Source of the DNA: Dokdonella fugitiva
Lineage (GTDB): Bacteria; Pseudomonadota; Gammaproteobacteria; Xanthomonadales; Rhodanobacteraceae
Direction: 5' to 3'
NCBI RefSeq assembly: GCF_004342425.1
Contig: NZ_SLWQ01000007.1
Coordinates: forward strand, 186,001 to 250,000
Length of the DNA stretch: 64,000 bases
Shown: piece after piece, positions 55,071 through 63,600 of the stretch
How the letters are laid out: the number at the start of each line of letters is the position of its first letter
Position numbering within the stretch: the stretch's first letter is position 1
The notes under the pieces: generated by a model
The model's input: the letters and a program-made list of their open reading frames with translations, nothing else
Databases searched by the model: none
Told to the model about the DNA's origin: nothing
Translations under genes and position numbers: made by a program

Positions 55071-57395
55071 ATGTCGTACATCAAGAGCCGCAAGCATCCC
55101 GTCGCCTGCGGTCCACGCACCACCGCCGCCACCCTCGCCACGGGCATCGCGCTCGCGATGTCACCACTGCACGCCGCCGATGCCGACGCCGATGCCCTCG
55201 CCGACGCGGCGGGAGCCAACAGCCTGCCGACGATCAACGTCGAAGGCCACGCCGTCGAAGGCTACAAGGTCGACACGATGGCCGGCCCGAAGTACCTCAA
55301 GCCGCTCGTCGACACGACGCAGACGATCCAGATCATCGCCGCGGACCTGATCCAGGAGCAGGCGGCGACGACCCTCACCGAGGCACTGCGCAACAGCGCG
55401 GGCGTCGGCACCTTCTACGCCGGCGAGAACGGCAACACGTCGACCGGCGACACGGTCTACATGCGCGGTTTCGACAGCTCCGGCAGCATCTACGTCGACG
55501 GCGTGCGCGACCTCGGCGGCATCTCGCGCGATACCTTCAACGTCGACCAGATCGAAGTCACCAAGGGTCCGTCCGGCAGCGATTACGGCCGCACCGCGCC
55601 GAGCGGCTCGATCAACCTCGTCAGCAAGCAGCCGCTGCTGGCCGAGCGCATCGGCGGCACGGTCGCCTACGGCAGCGGCAACCAGAAGCGCGCCACCGCC
55701 GACTGGAACACGCGCATCGACGGCCTCGACGGCGCGGCGTTCCGGTTGAACGTGATGGCGCAGGACAGTGGCGTGCCGGGCCGCCACGAGGTCGAGCGCG
55801 ACCGTTGGGGCATCGCGCCGACGTTCGCGTTCGGGCTCGGCACGCCGACGCGCGTCTTCCTGGACCTGCTGCACCTGAAGCAAGACAACGTGCCTGATGG
55901 TGCGATCCCGACCATCGGCCTGCCGGGCTACACGTCGCCGGACCCGACCCGGCCCGGGATCGGCGCCGCGCCGCGCGTCGATCCGTACAACTTCTACGGC
56001 ACGCGCGACGACCACGACGACAGCAAGACCGACATGGCCACGCTGCTCGTCGAGCACGACTTCAGCGACGACCTGAAGCTCGTCAACACGACGCGCTGGG
56101 GTCGCACGCACCAGCAGTACCTCATCACCTCGTTCACCGCGACCGCGGCGAACCTTGCCACGCCCGATATCACCGATCCGTCGACGTGGACGCTCAAGCG
56201 CAGCAATCCGAACTTCAAGGACCTGACCAACCGCATCCTCACCAACCAGACCAACCTGCGCGTCCATTCGGAGTTCGGCCGCGTCGGCAACGACGTCAGC
56301 ACCGGCGTCGAGTTCACGCGCGAGGACGCGATCTCGACCGGCCTCGGCGCATTGAATGGCAGCACCTGGCCCGCTGCGAACCTGTACCGGCCCGACGCGC
56401 ACGTCGGCGGCCTCGTCTGGGGCCGGAACGGCGCCTACGGTGACGGCCGCACCGACACCGAAGCGGCCTACCTGTTCGACACGATCACCTTCGACGAACG
56501 CTGGCAGGCGAACGCCGGCGTGCGGCTCGACCACTACGACACCGACTACCGCAGCGCGGTCGTCTGCACCACGAGCGGCGTGACCGCGTGCGGCAGCCTG
56601 CCCGCCGGCACGATCGTCCCGGGTGCGAATGCCGACAAGTCGGGCACGCTGTTCAACTGGAAGGCGGGCCTTCTCTACAAGCCGACCGCCGACAGCAGCG
56701 TCTACCTCAATTACGGTGTTTCGCAGCAGCCGCCGGGCGGCAATTCGCTCGCGTTCAGCACCTCCGCGAGCAGCCTCGACAACCCGATCTTCGATCCGCA
56801 GAAGGCGAAGACCGGCGAACTCGGCACGAAGTGGGAACTGTTCGACGCGAAGCTGCTGCTGACCGCCGCGCTGTACCGCACCGACATCAGCAACGAGATC
56901 GTGCAGGACCCGGTCGACCAGCTCTACTACCAGGTCGGCAAGAAGCGTGTCGAAGGCGTCGAGCTCGGCCTCGTCGGCAGGATCAGCGAAGCGTGGAGCA
57001 TCTCCGCCGGTTACACGTCGATGGACGCGACCGTCGAGAAGGGCGGCCACGTCTCGCAGGACGGGTCCGACGACCTCGCCTACACGCCCGACGCCGCGTT
57101 CACGGCGTGGACGACGTACAGGACGCCGTTCGGCCTCGTGCTCGGCGGCGGCGCGCGCTACACCGGCGAGATGAAGCGCGGCAACGACGGCGCGATCGGT
57201 ACGCCGACCAAGGTCGATGCCTGGTGGGTGTTCGACGCGATGGCGAGCTATCCGGTCAACGAGCACTTCGACCTGCAGCTCAACGTGTACAACCTGTTCG
57301 ACAGGGACTACGTGGCCGCGATCAACAAGAGCGGCTATCGCTACAATCCGGGCGCGCCGCGCTCGGCGATGCTCACCGCTTCCTTCCGCTTCTGA
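55071..57395 (+). CDS. fiu: TonB-dependent catecholate siderophore receptor (Fiu-like)
   Basis: A 774-residue outer-membrane receptor. The start at 55071 has GGAG 6 nt upstream, then a signal peptide (TLATGIALAMSPLHA). The plug has TTQTIQIIAADLIQEQ, LRNSAGVG and MRGFDSSGSIYVDGVRDLGG. The barrel ends with LNVYNLFDRDYVAAINKSG and a terminal Phe (SFRF), the outer-membrane insertion signal. Pairing with piuC and a Fur box supports ferric catecholate uptake under iron limitation. Confidence 0.95.
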   Translation: MSYIKSRKHPVACGPRTTAATLATGIALAMSPLHAADADADALADAAGANSLPTINVEGHAVEGYKVDTMAGPKYLKPLVDTTQTIQIIAADLIQEQAATTLTEALRNSAGVGTFYAGENGNTSTGDTVYMRGFDSSGSIYVDGVRDLGGISRDTFNVDQIEVTKGPSGSDYGRTAPSGSINLVSKQPLLAERIGGTVAYGSGNQKRATADWNTRIDGLDGAAFRLNVMAQDSGVPGRHEVERDRWGIAPTFAFGLGTPTRVFLDLLHLKQDNVPDGAIPTIGLPGYTSPDPTRPGIGAAPRVDPYNFYGTRDDHDDSKTDMATLLVEHDFSDDLKLVNTTRWGRTHQQYLITSFTATAANLATPDITDPSTWTLKRSNPNFKDLTNRILTNQTNLRVHSEFGRVGNDVSTGVEFTREDAISTGLGALNGSTWPAANLYRPDAHVGGLVWGRNGAYGDGRTDTEAAYLFDTITFDERWQANAGVRLDHYDTDYRSAVVCTTSGVTACGSLPAGTIVPGANADKSGTLFNWKAGLLYKPTADSSVYLNYGVSQQPPGGNSLAFSTSASSLDNPIFDPQKAKTGELGTKWELFDAKLLLTAALYRTDISNEIVQDPVDQLYYQVGKKRVEGVELGLVGRISEAWSISAGYTSMDATVEKGGHVSQDGSDDLAYTPDAAFTAWTTYRTPFGLVLGGGARYTGEMKRGNDGAIGTPTKVDAWWVFDAMASYPVNEHFDLQLNVYNLFDRDYVAAINKSGYRYNPGAPRSAMLTASFRF

Positions 57396-57498
57396 TCCTC
57401 GCGCGCCGGCCGCCCGGCGGCCCGCGCGACGCTGGCAGGAAGCCACCGTCGACGGCGACGATGCGAGAATGGAGGCCCGCATCGCGTGGACGCATCCC

Positions 57499-58176
57499 AT
57501 GCTGCTGCACATCCCCGCCATCCTCGACGCCCCGCGCATCGCGCACCTGCGCGCCGAGCTCGATCGGGCCGAATGGACCGATGGTCGCGAAACCGTCGGC
57601 GACCAGGGTGCGCGCGTGAAGCGCAACCTCCAGTTGCCGGACGCTTCGCCGCTGCGCCAGCGCCTCGGCGCGATCGTGCTCGATGCGCTCGCGGCGAGCG
57701 CGCTCTTCCATGCCGCGGCGCTGCCGCGGCGCACGCTGCATCCGCGCTTCAACCGGTACGAGGGCGGAGGCCATTACGGCTTCCACGTCGACGGTGCGGT
57801 GATGGCCCTGCCCGGCGGCGAGCAGATGCGCAGCGACGTCTCCTGCACGCTGTTCCTCGCCGAGCCGGACGAATACGACGGCGGCGAACTCGTGATCAGC
57901 GACACCTACGGCGAGCACGAGGTGAAGCTGCCCGCGGGCGACCTGATCCTGTATCCATCGAGCAGCCTGCACCGCGTCGCGCCGGTCACGCGCGGCGCGC
58001 GCATCGCGGCGTTCTTCTGGGTGCAGAGCCTCGTGCGCGAGGATCGGCATCGACTCGCGCTGTTCGAACTCGATACGTCGATCCAGGCACTCACGCGCAG
58101 CGGCGCCGACACCGCTGCGGTGCTGCGCCTGACCAACGTCTATCACAACCTGTTGCGCGAGTGGTCCGAAACGTGA
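57499..58176 (+). CDS. piuC: PKHD-type Fe(II)/2-oxoglutarate hydroxylase PiuC
   Basis: A 225-residue dioxygenase; family members are about 226 and begin MLLHIPAIL, which fixes the start at 57499. Fe ligands HVD (HYGFHVDGAVMAL) and the distal His in SSSLHRVAPV, with Arg in TRGARIAAFFW for 2-oxoglutarate. It follows the receptor by 103 bp on the same strand and is presumably under the same Fur control. It is commonly co-encoded with Fiu/PiuA-type receptors; the biochemical target is not known. Confidence 0.93.
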   Translation: MLLHIPAILDAPRIAHLRAELDRAEWTDGRETVGDQGARVKRNLQLPDASPLRQRLGAIVLDALAASALFHAAALPRRTLHPRFNRYEGGGHYGFHVDGAVMALPGGEQMRSDVSCTLFLAEPDEYDGGELVISDTYGEHEVKLPAGDLILYPSSSLHRVAPVTRGARIAAFFWVQSLVREDRHRLALFELDTSIQALTRSGADTAAVLRLTNVYHNLLREWSET

Positions 58177-58374
58177 GCCGCACCGCAGGCGTCCTGCGGG
58201 CCGCGCACGCAGGGCCCGCCTGTCCCGACCGTCGGTGCCGGTGAAGCGCGTCCGATCCGCTGCAGCGCTGCACGACGCTCGAATGCATCGGTACCGGAAC
58301 GCAATTCGACGGGAAGGCACGAGGCGGTCCACGAGGCTCTGCCGTGGCAGGCACGGACCTCGCCGGCTGCAGCG

Positions 58375-59508
58375 CTATGCGGTGCGAACCTCGAGCGATG
58401 CCTGCGCGCTCGCAGCCCTGCGACGCAGCGCGGCGTTGCGCCGGCGCAGCACCCACATCCACAGGCCGCTCAGCGCGAACAACGGCATGAGCAACGCGGC
58501 CCCCGCGGCGACGATCCGCCCGGGCACGCCGAACCAGCTGCCCGAATGCAACGGGAACAACGACGCGATGAAACGACGGCCGCGTGGCTGGTCCGCGTAC
58601 GCCTCGCGCGTGCGCACGCTGCCGTCGGCGGGATCGAGCTTGAGGCTGTCCCAGGCGCGATCGTGCGGGCTCGCCGCGGTCTGGTAGCGGATCTCGAGCG
58701 CGCCATCGGCGGCGGTCGTCGTCGCGATGTTCGCGCGCGTCGCCTCCGGCGCTTCGCGCTGGAACGCAGCCCAGGCCGCATCGAGCGAGGCCGCGACTGG
58801 AGCGTCGCCCGCGGGCGCACGACGCTGCGGCGCGGGCACGCCGGCGAGCCCGTTGAGCGCGTTGCGATAGAAGTCGTACGACCACCAGAGGCCGGTCGCT
58901 GCGGCGAGCAGGTACGGGACCAGCAACCAGGTGCCGACGACCGCGTGCAACTGCCACCAGAATCCGCGCCCTTTCGCGGCAGTGTTCATGCGCAGCCACG
59001 CCGAGGGCGAACGCGCGCGACGCGGCCAGCGCAGGTAGATGCCGGTCGCGATGAACACGAACATGAGCGCGGTGCTCGCGCCGACGATCTGCTTGCCGAC
59101 GGGACCCGCGGCGAGATTGCGATGGATCCGCTCCGCCGAGGCGAAGAACGCCTTGCCACGCTCCGCGCCGAGCACGGCGCCCGAGTACGGATCGAGCGCG
59201 ACCTCGGTCGGCCGCGCGCCCGCGCGCGCGAGGCGCACGCCGACCGCATGATCCGGCCCCTCCCAGGAAACGCTGCGCACCGTATACCCGGGCATCGCCG
59301 CACGTGCCGCCTCGATCCAGCGATCCGGCGTCTGCAACGCGCGCCCGGCCGCATCGACGTGCAACGCCGGGTTGAGCCACGCCAGCACCGGCTGCTCGAG
59401 CCCGAGCAGCCCGCCCGTGAGCCCCACCGCACCCAGCACGAGCCCGGCACTGATACCAGCCAGCCAGTGCAGCCGAAACAGCACGCGTTTGAGCAACGAA
59501 GGACGCAC
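58375..59508 (-). CDS. PepSY-associated TM protein (iron reductase-like)
   Basis: A 377-residue inner-membrane protein with four TM helices and PepSY-type periplasmic segments. His residues in LFRLHWLAGISAGLVLGAVG, RIHRNL, WQLHAVVGTW and LFPLHSG at helix ends suggest haem binding, as in PiuB-type ferric-siderophore reductases. Start is uncertain: GTG 59508 is chosen because an upstream TTG (59565) lies inside the Fur box. It is convergent with piuC and completes the iron module. Confidence 0.88.
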   Translation of the reverse strand: MRPSLLKRVLFRLHWLAGISAGLVLGAVGLTGGLLGLEQPVLAWLNPALHVDAAGRALQTPDRWIEAARAAMPGYTVRSVSWEGPDHAVGVRLARAGARPTEVALDPYSGAVLGAERGKAFFASAERIHRNLAAGPVGKQIVGASTALMFVFIATGIYLRWPRRARSPSAWLRMNTAAKGRGFWWQLHAVVGTWLLVPYLLAAATGLWWSYDFYRNALNGLAGVPAPQRRAPAGDAPVAASLDAAWAAFQREAPEATRANIATTTAADGALEIRYQTAASPHDRAWDSLKLDPADGSVRTREAYADQPRGRRFIASLFPLHSGSWFGVPGRIVAAGAALLMPLFALSGLWMWVLRRRNAALRRRAASAQASLEVRTA

Positions 59509-59547
59509 GACCGGATCCACGCAAGGGCAAGCCCCGATTGGATCACA

Positions 59548-59566
59548 AATGCGAATCGTTCTCAAT
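59548..59566. promoter_or_regulatory. Predicted Fur box upstream of PepSY protein gene
   Basis: AATGCGAATCGTTCTCAAT matches the 19-bp Fur consensus at about 15 positions. It stands 40-60 bp upstream of the chosen start of the PepSY gene, and just before the small plus-strand frame starting at 59549. Confidence 0.75.
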
Positions 59567-59833
59567 ATTATTAGCGGTATTCAGCAAAGCCTTCGACGGA
59601 GCGGCGAAAACGCGCAGGTCGCCGACCTGCAGCAGCAGTGCGAGACGCTCGTCGCGGGTGACCTCGCCGACGGGCCGTGCCGGTTCGATCCGGGCGCCGA
59701 CGTCGTGCCGTTCGATGCGATCGTGCGGCCACGCCCGGCGCAGGCCGCGGCGGCGCCACCTGCGCATTCGCCGCACGAGCGCCGGCCGTCGCCGGCCGCG
59801 GCAACGCGGCGCATCCGCGCGAACGAGCGCTAG
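59549..59833 (+). CDS. Possible small hypothetical protein (94 aa)
   Basis: The frame has strong third-position GC from about residue 20 on (ENAQVADLQQQCETL; DPGADVVPFDAIVRP), then becomes Pro/Ala/Arg rich. Its ATG lies in the Fur box and no ribosome site is seen, so it may be a decayed remnant or chance. Otherwise the 439-bp gap 59509-59947 holds a Fur box and a one-sided family D repeat near 59870-59925. Confidence 0.3.
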   Translation: MRIVLNIISGIQQSLRRSGENAQVADLQQQCETLVAGDLADGPCRFDPGADVVPFDAIVRPRPAQAAAAPPAHSPHERRPSPAAATRRIRANER

Positions 59834-59947
59834 GACCGATCGGGAACGCGTCGCTTGCTCCGTGGGCTCCGTGTTTCAATCTCTTCCTGCTGCTCCTCCT
59901 TCGTGCCCTTCGCGTTTCGGTCTTCCGCTTTTTCCTAGAATGCACCC

Positions 59948-60628
59948 ATGCGCATCCTGATCATCGAAGACGATGCCGCGATCGCCGATGCGATCGGCGC
60001 CGCGCTGGCCCATGCCGGCCATGCGGTCGACCGGCTCGACAACGGGCGCCAGGCCGACGCGGCGTTGCGCGATCATCCCTATGATCTCGTCGTGCTCGAT
60101 CTCGGCCTGCCCGACGTCGACGGCGTCGAGTTGCTGCGCCGTCTGCGCAGCCGCGCCGACGCGGTGCCGGTGCTCGTCGCGACCGCGCGCGAGGAACTCG
60201 AGGAACGCGTGCGCACGCTCGACCTCGGCGCCGACGACTACCTCGTCAAGCCGTTCGCGCTGCGCGAGTTCGAAGCGCGCGCCCGCGCGCTGCTGCGCCG
60301 GCGCACGACCCAGGGCGTGCCGGAGCTGCAGCTCGGCCGCATGCGCCTGGACCTGCCGCGCCGGCGCGCGCAGGTCGACGACACGGCGCTCGAACTCACG
60401 CCGCGCGAGTTCGGCCTGCTCGAGGCGCTCGCCTCGCGGCTCGACCGCGTGATGAGTCGCGAGCAATTGATCGAAGCGCTGTGCAGCTGGGACACGACGC
60501 TCACCGACAACGGCCTGGACATCGCGGTGTACCGCCTGCGCCGCAAGCTCGACGGCAGCGGCGTGCGCATCCGCACCGTGCGCGGGCTCGGCTACCTGCT
60601 CGAAGCGGGCGACGGGGCGGGCGGGTGA
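59948..60628 (+). CDS. OmpR-family response regulator (QseB/TctD-like)
   Basis: A 226-residue regulator. Receiver domain with the acidic pair IIEDD, phospho-Asp in LVVLDLGLPD, Thr in VATAR and Lys in DYLVKPF. C-terminal winged helix (LTPREFGLLEALA; IAVYRLRRKLDG; TVRGLGYLLE). Partner of the histidine kinase 28 bp downstream. Confidence 0.95.
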   Translation: MRILIIEDDAAIADAIGAALAHAGHAVDRLDNGRQADAALRDHPYDLVVLDLGLPDVDGVELLRRLRSRADAVPVLVATAREELEERVRTLDLGADDYLVKPFALREFEARARALLRRRTTQGVPELQLGRMRLDLPRRRAQVDDTALELTPREFGLLEALASRLDRVMSREQLIEALCSWDTTLTDNGLDIAVYRLRRKLDGSGVRIRTVRGLGYLLEAGDGAGG

Positions 60629-60656
60629 GCGAGCGCCTGCGCATGATCGGACCGCG

Positions 60657-62042
60657 ATGACGCGCGCGCCCCGCCCTACCAGCCTGCGCCGGCGCCTGCT
60701 GACGATCCTCGTCGTGCCGATGGCGCTGGCGTGGCTCGGCAGCGGCGTGCTCATCTACGTGCTCGCGCTGCACTACGCGAACATCAGCTACGACCGCTCG
60801 CTCGCCGACGGCGCGCGTGCACTCGAACGCCTCATCCGCAGCGACTCCGGCCACGACGAGCTGAGCCCGCAGGTGCGCATCCTCATGGAGTACGAGTCGG
60901 CGGAGCCGACCTGGTACGCCGTGCGCAGCCTGCGCCACGGCGTGCTCGCGTCGAACTTCGACCTGCCCGTGCCGGCGCCGGTGCCGGCGATCGGCGCGCC
61001 GCCGCGGCTCGATTCGATCGTCGCCGACGGCCGCCCCCTGCGCATCGCCTCGCTCGCCCTCGCGGGCGAGGACGGCAGCGACGCGATCATCGTGTCCGTC
61101 GCCGAGACGCTCGGCGAGCGCCACGCGCTCGCGCGCGAGATCCTCGTCGGCACGCTGCCGATCGTGCTTCTGCTGATCGCGCTGGTGCTCGTGCTGGTGT
61201 GGTTCGGCGTCACGCGCGGCCTGCGCCTGCTCGATCCGCTCGTCGAGCAGCTCGCGCAGCGTCGCGCGCGCGACCTGTCGCCGCTGGACCAGCGCGAAGT
61301 GCCGCTCGAGATCCGACCGCTCACGCAGACGATCGACGCCCTGCTCGCGCGCCTGCGCGAGCTGCTCGAGCTGCAGGAACGCTTCATCGCCGACGCCGCG
61401 CACCAGTTGCGCACGCCGCTCGCCGGCCTGCGCCTGCAGGCCGAGCGCGCGCTCGGCGATCCCCGGCCCGACAGCGTGCGCGACGCGCTCGTGCACGTCG
61501 AGCGCCTGTCCGCGGGCGCCGGCCGCGCCGCCGGGCAGCTGCTCGCGCTCGCGCGCGCGCAGACCGGCGAGAACCGCATCGAATGGAGCACCGTCGACCT
61601 CGCCCGCCTCGCGCGCGAGCATGTCGCCGAGCGCGTGCCCGACGCGCTCGCCGCGCGCATCGACCTCGGCTACGAGGGCCCGCTGCACGGCGCCGACGTC
61701 GCCGGCGACGCGGTGATGCTGCGCGAAGCACTCGTCAACCTCGTCGACAATGCGCTCACCTACGCCGGCGAAAACGGCTCGGTCACGGTATCGCTCGAAT
61801 GCGAACTGCGCACGATCGTGCTCGCGGTCGAGGATTCCGGCCCCGGCGTCGCCGAGGAATGGTGGCCGCGCCTCGGCGAACGTTTCTTCCGTCCGCCCGA
61901 GAGTCGCCGCGAAGGCTCCGGGCTCGGCCTCGCCATCGTCCGCCGCATCGCCGACAGCCACGGCGCCGCCGTCATGTTCGGCCGCGGCCGCGACGGCCGC
62001 GGCCTGCGCGCGACGCTCCGCTTCGCCGCGGTTGCGAAGTGA
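60657..62042 (+). CDS. Sensor histidine kinase (QseC/TctE-like)
   Basis: A 461-residue membrane kinase. TM1 at about 13-38, a periplasmic 2CSK_N-type domain (about 40-155), TM2 at about 162-185, HAMP-like linker, H-box AADAAHQLRTPLAG form (IADAAHQLRTPLAGL), N-box LVNLVDNALTYA, and G boxes DSGPGV and GSGLGLAIV. It phosphorylates the preceding regulator. The signal is unknown; in this family they are often metals, tricarboxylates or quinols. Nearby iron genes make metals worth testing. Confidence 0.94.
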   Translation: MTRAPRPTSLRRRLLTILVVPMALAWLGSGVLIYVLALHYANISYDRSLADGARALERLIRSDSGHDELSPQVRILMEYESAEPTWYAVRSLRHGVLASNFDLPVPAPVPAIGAPPRLDSIVADGRPLRIASLALAGEDGSDAIIVSVAETLGERHALAREILVGTLPIVLLLIALVLVLVWFGVTRGLRLLDPLVEQLAQRRARDLSPLDQREVPLEIRPLTQTIDALLARLRELLELQERFIADAAHQLRTPLAGLRLQAERALGDPRPDSVRDALVHVERLSAGAGRAAGQLLALARAQTGENRIEWSTVDLARLAREHVAERVPDALAARIDLGYEGPLHGADVAGDAVMLREALVNLVDNALTYAGENGSVTVSLECELRTIVLAVEDSGPGVAEEWWPRLGERFFRPPESRREGSGLGLAIVRRIADSHGAAVMFGRGRDGRGLRATLRFAAVAK

Positions 62043-62055
62043 TCCCGTCATCGAG

Positions 62056-62145
62056 ACCCGAAGCCCGGGACACGAAGGAAAGCAGGATCGGGAAAAGCGT
62101 CGGCTTGATTCTCCGGGAGCCTTGCTTCCCTTCGTGTTTCAGGCG
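62056..62145. repeat. Palindromic repeat, family D (copy 2)
   Basis: GACACGAAGGAAAGCAGG near 62068 is matched by CTTGCTTCCCTTCGTGTTTC near 62123-62142. It fills the space between convergent genes and may act as a transcript-end hairpin. Confidence 0.65.
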
Positions 62146-62160
62146 TGAGCTCCCGAATCC

Positions 62161-62475
62161 TCAACTCCGGTCATCGCGCGTCCAGACGGCGCCGGCTTCG
62201 ACCTTGACCGGGAACTTCGCGGTGGGTTCGTACGCGGGCGGGCACAGGGCGGCGCCACTCGTGATGTCGAAGCGCGCGCCGTGGCGGGGGCATTCGATCT
62301 CGCGCCCTTCGATGACACCGCCGGTAAGCTCGCCGCCGTCATGCGTGCAGACGTCCTCGATCGCGTAGTAGTCGCCGTCGAGGTTGAACACTGCGATCGG
62401 CGTGTCGCCATCCCACACCACGCGATACTCACCGGGCAGCAGCTCGGCGGTCGTACACACACGCACCCAATTCAT
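62161..62475 (-). CDS. Rieske-type [2Fe-2S] ferredoxin
   Basis: A 104-residue soluble non-haem Rieske protein: CTHDGGEL and CPRHGARFD give the C-x-H...C-x-x-H cluster ligands. GGAG lies 9 nt before the ATG. It follows sufU-GNAT on the same strand after a repeat, the usual end of suf operons in many proteobacteria, where a small Rieske-like protein may supply electrons or be a client of cluster assembly. Confidence 0.92.
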   Translation of the reverse strand: MNWVRVCTTAELLPGEYRVVWDGDTPIAVFNLDGDYYAIEDVCTHDGGELTGGVIEGREIECPRHGARFDITSGAALCPPAYEPTAKFPVKVEAGAVWTRDDRS

Positions 62476-62511
62476 CGCTTGTCGCTCCGTGGCCGGATCG
62501 GGAATCGAAGA

Positions 62512-62590
62512 TGAAACACGGAAGCACACGAAGGAAGCTTGGAACTCCGCCTTCTGTTCTGTGGGCTCCGAGTGCCTCGTGTTTCAGGCT
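62512..62590. repeat. Palindromic repeat, family D (copy 3)
   Basis: GAAACACGGAAGCACACGAA at about 62512 faces GAGTGCCTCGTGTTTC at about 62567-62582. It separates the Rieske gene from sufU-GNAT. Confidence 0.65.
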
Positions 62591-62607
62591 TTGCGGCGCC
62601 CTCGAAC

Positions 62608-63597
62608 CTAAAGTGCCTTCACGAGCAACTCGAAGCGCAGGTCGTCGCGCTTCGGGATGCCGAAGCGCTCGTCGCCGTACGGGAACGGCTTGTACTGGCC
62701 GGTGCGGCGGTAGCCGCGGCGTTCGTACCAGGCGATGAGTTCGTCGCGGATCGAGATCACGGTCATCTGCATCTCGCGGCACGCCCACTCCTCGCGCGCG
62801 ATGCGTTCTGCTTCGGCGAGTACCGCGCGGCCGATGCCGCCCCCCTGCAAGCGCGGGCGAACCGAGAACATGCCGAAATAGGCCGCGTCGCCTTGCCGTT
62901 CGACGTGCGCGCAGGCGAGCAGGCCATCGGCCGATTCGGCGAGCAGGACCTTGCTGTGCGGCGCGGCGAGCAGCGCGGCGACACCCGCCGCGTCGGTGCG
63001 CCGGCCGTCGAGCATGTCCGCTTCGGTGGTCCAGCCCTGCTTGCTGCCTTCGCCGCGATAAGCCGACTGCACGAGATCGACGACGGCCTCGACGTCGGCG
63101 TCGGTCGCTGCGCGGAACGCGAACGGTGCGATGGCGGTACGGGCGTGCATCCGGATCTCCGTTTCAGTGGTCGCGGCGGTCGAGCCGGCCAGTGCGGCGC
63201 GCAGCGTCGCCCATGGCAGCAGCGCGCATTTTCGCCGCGCGGGATGCTGCTGCAAACCGGCCATTGCCGCGAGCGCCTCGAGGCCGGCCGCGTCGCCGCG
63301 GCCCTCGATATAGGCGGCGAAGCGCCCGCCGAGCACCTCAACCGCCGCGGCGTCGAGGCCTTCGACGAGTTCGCCGAGCATCGAGGCGGTCGCGACCGTG
63401 ACCGCACAGGCTTCGCCCGAATGGCGCAGCTCGGCGATGCGCCCGTCGACACAGCGCAACTCGATGCGCAGGCGGTCGCCGCAGAGCGGATTCACGCCGT
63501 CGGCCGCGTGCGTGCACGCGTCCAGCCGCCCGCGGTTGCGCGGGTTGCGGCGATGCTCGAGCACGAGCTGCGGGTACAGTGGACCGGCGTCGTCCAT
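62608..63597 (-). CDS. sufU: SufU-type Fe-S scaffold/sulfur-transfer protein fused to a GNAT acetyltransferase
   Basis: A 329-residue frame with two domains. Residues 1-140 are SufU/NifU-N: Cys39 and Asp41 in NPLCGDR, Cys64 in GEACAVT, Cys124 in RRKCALLPW, a full zinc/sulfur-transfer set. Residues about 150-329 are a GNAT acetyltransferase (RPRLQGGGIGRAVLAEAE; AWYERRGYRRTG). The junction TETEIRMHARTAIAP has an internal ATG at 63150 preceded by GGAGA at 6 nt, so the acetyltransferase may also be made alone (180 residues). It follows sufS by 3 bp. Both domains look intact. Confidence 0.9.
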   Translation of the reverse strand: MDDAGPLYPQLVLEHRRNPRNRGRLDACTHAADGVNPLCGDRLRIELRCVDGRIAELRHSGEACAVTVATASMLGELVEGLDAAAVEVLGGRFAAYIEGRGDAAGLEALAAMAGLQQHPARRKCALLPWATLRAALAGSTAATTETEIRMHARTAIAPFAFRAATDADVEAVVDLVQSAYRGEGSKQGWTTEADMLDGRRTDAAGVAALLAAPHSKVLLAESADGLLACAHVERQGDAAYFGMFSVRPRLQGGGIGRAVLAEAERIAREEWACREMQMTVISIRDELIAWYERRGYRRTGQYKPFPYGDERFGIPKRDDLRFELLVKAL

Positions 63598-63600
63598 CGA

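Noticed and set aside
59543..59776. Minus-strand frame ending at the Fur box
   Set aside because: It is rich in Arg at the start, overlaps the Fur box and another weak frame, and has no ribosome site.
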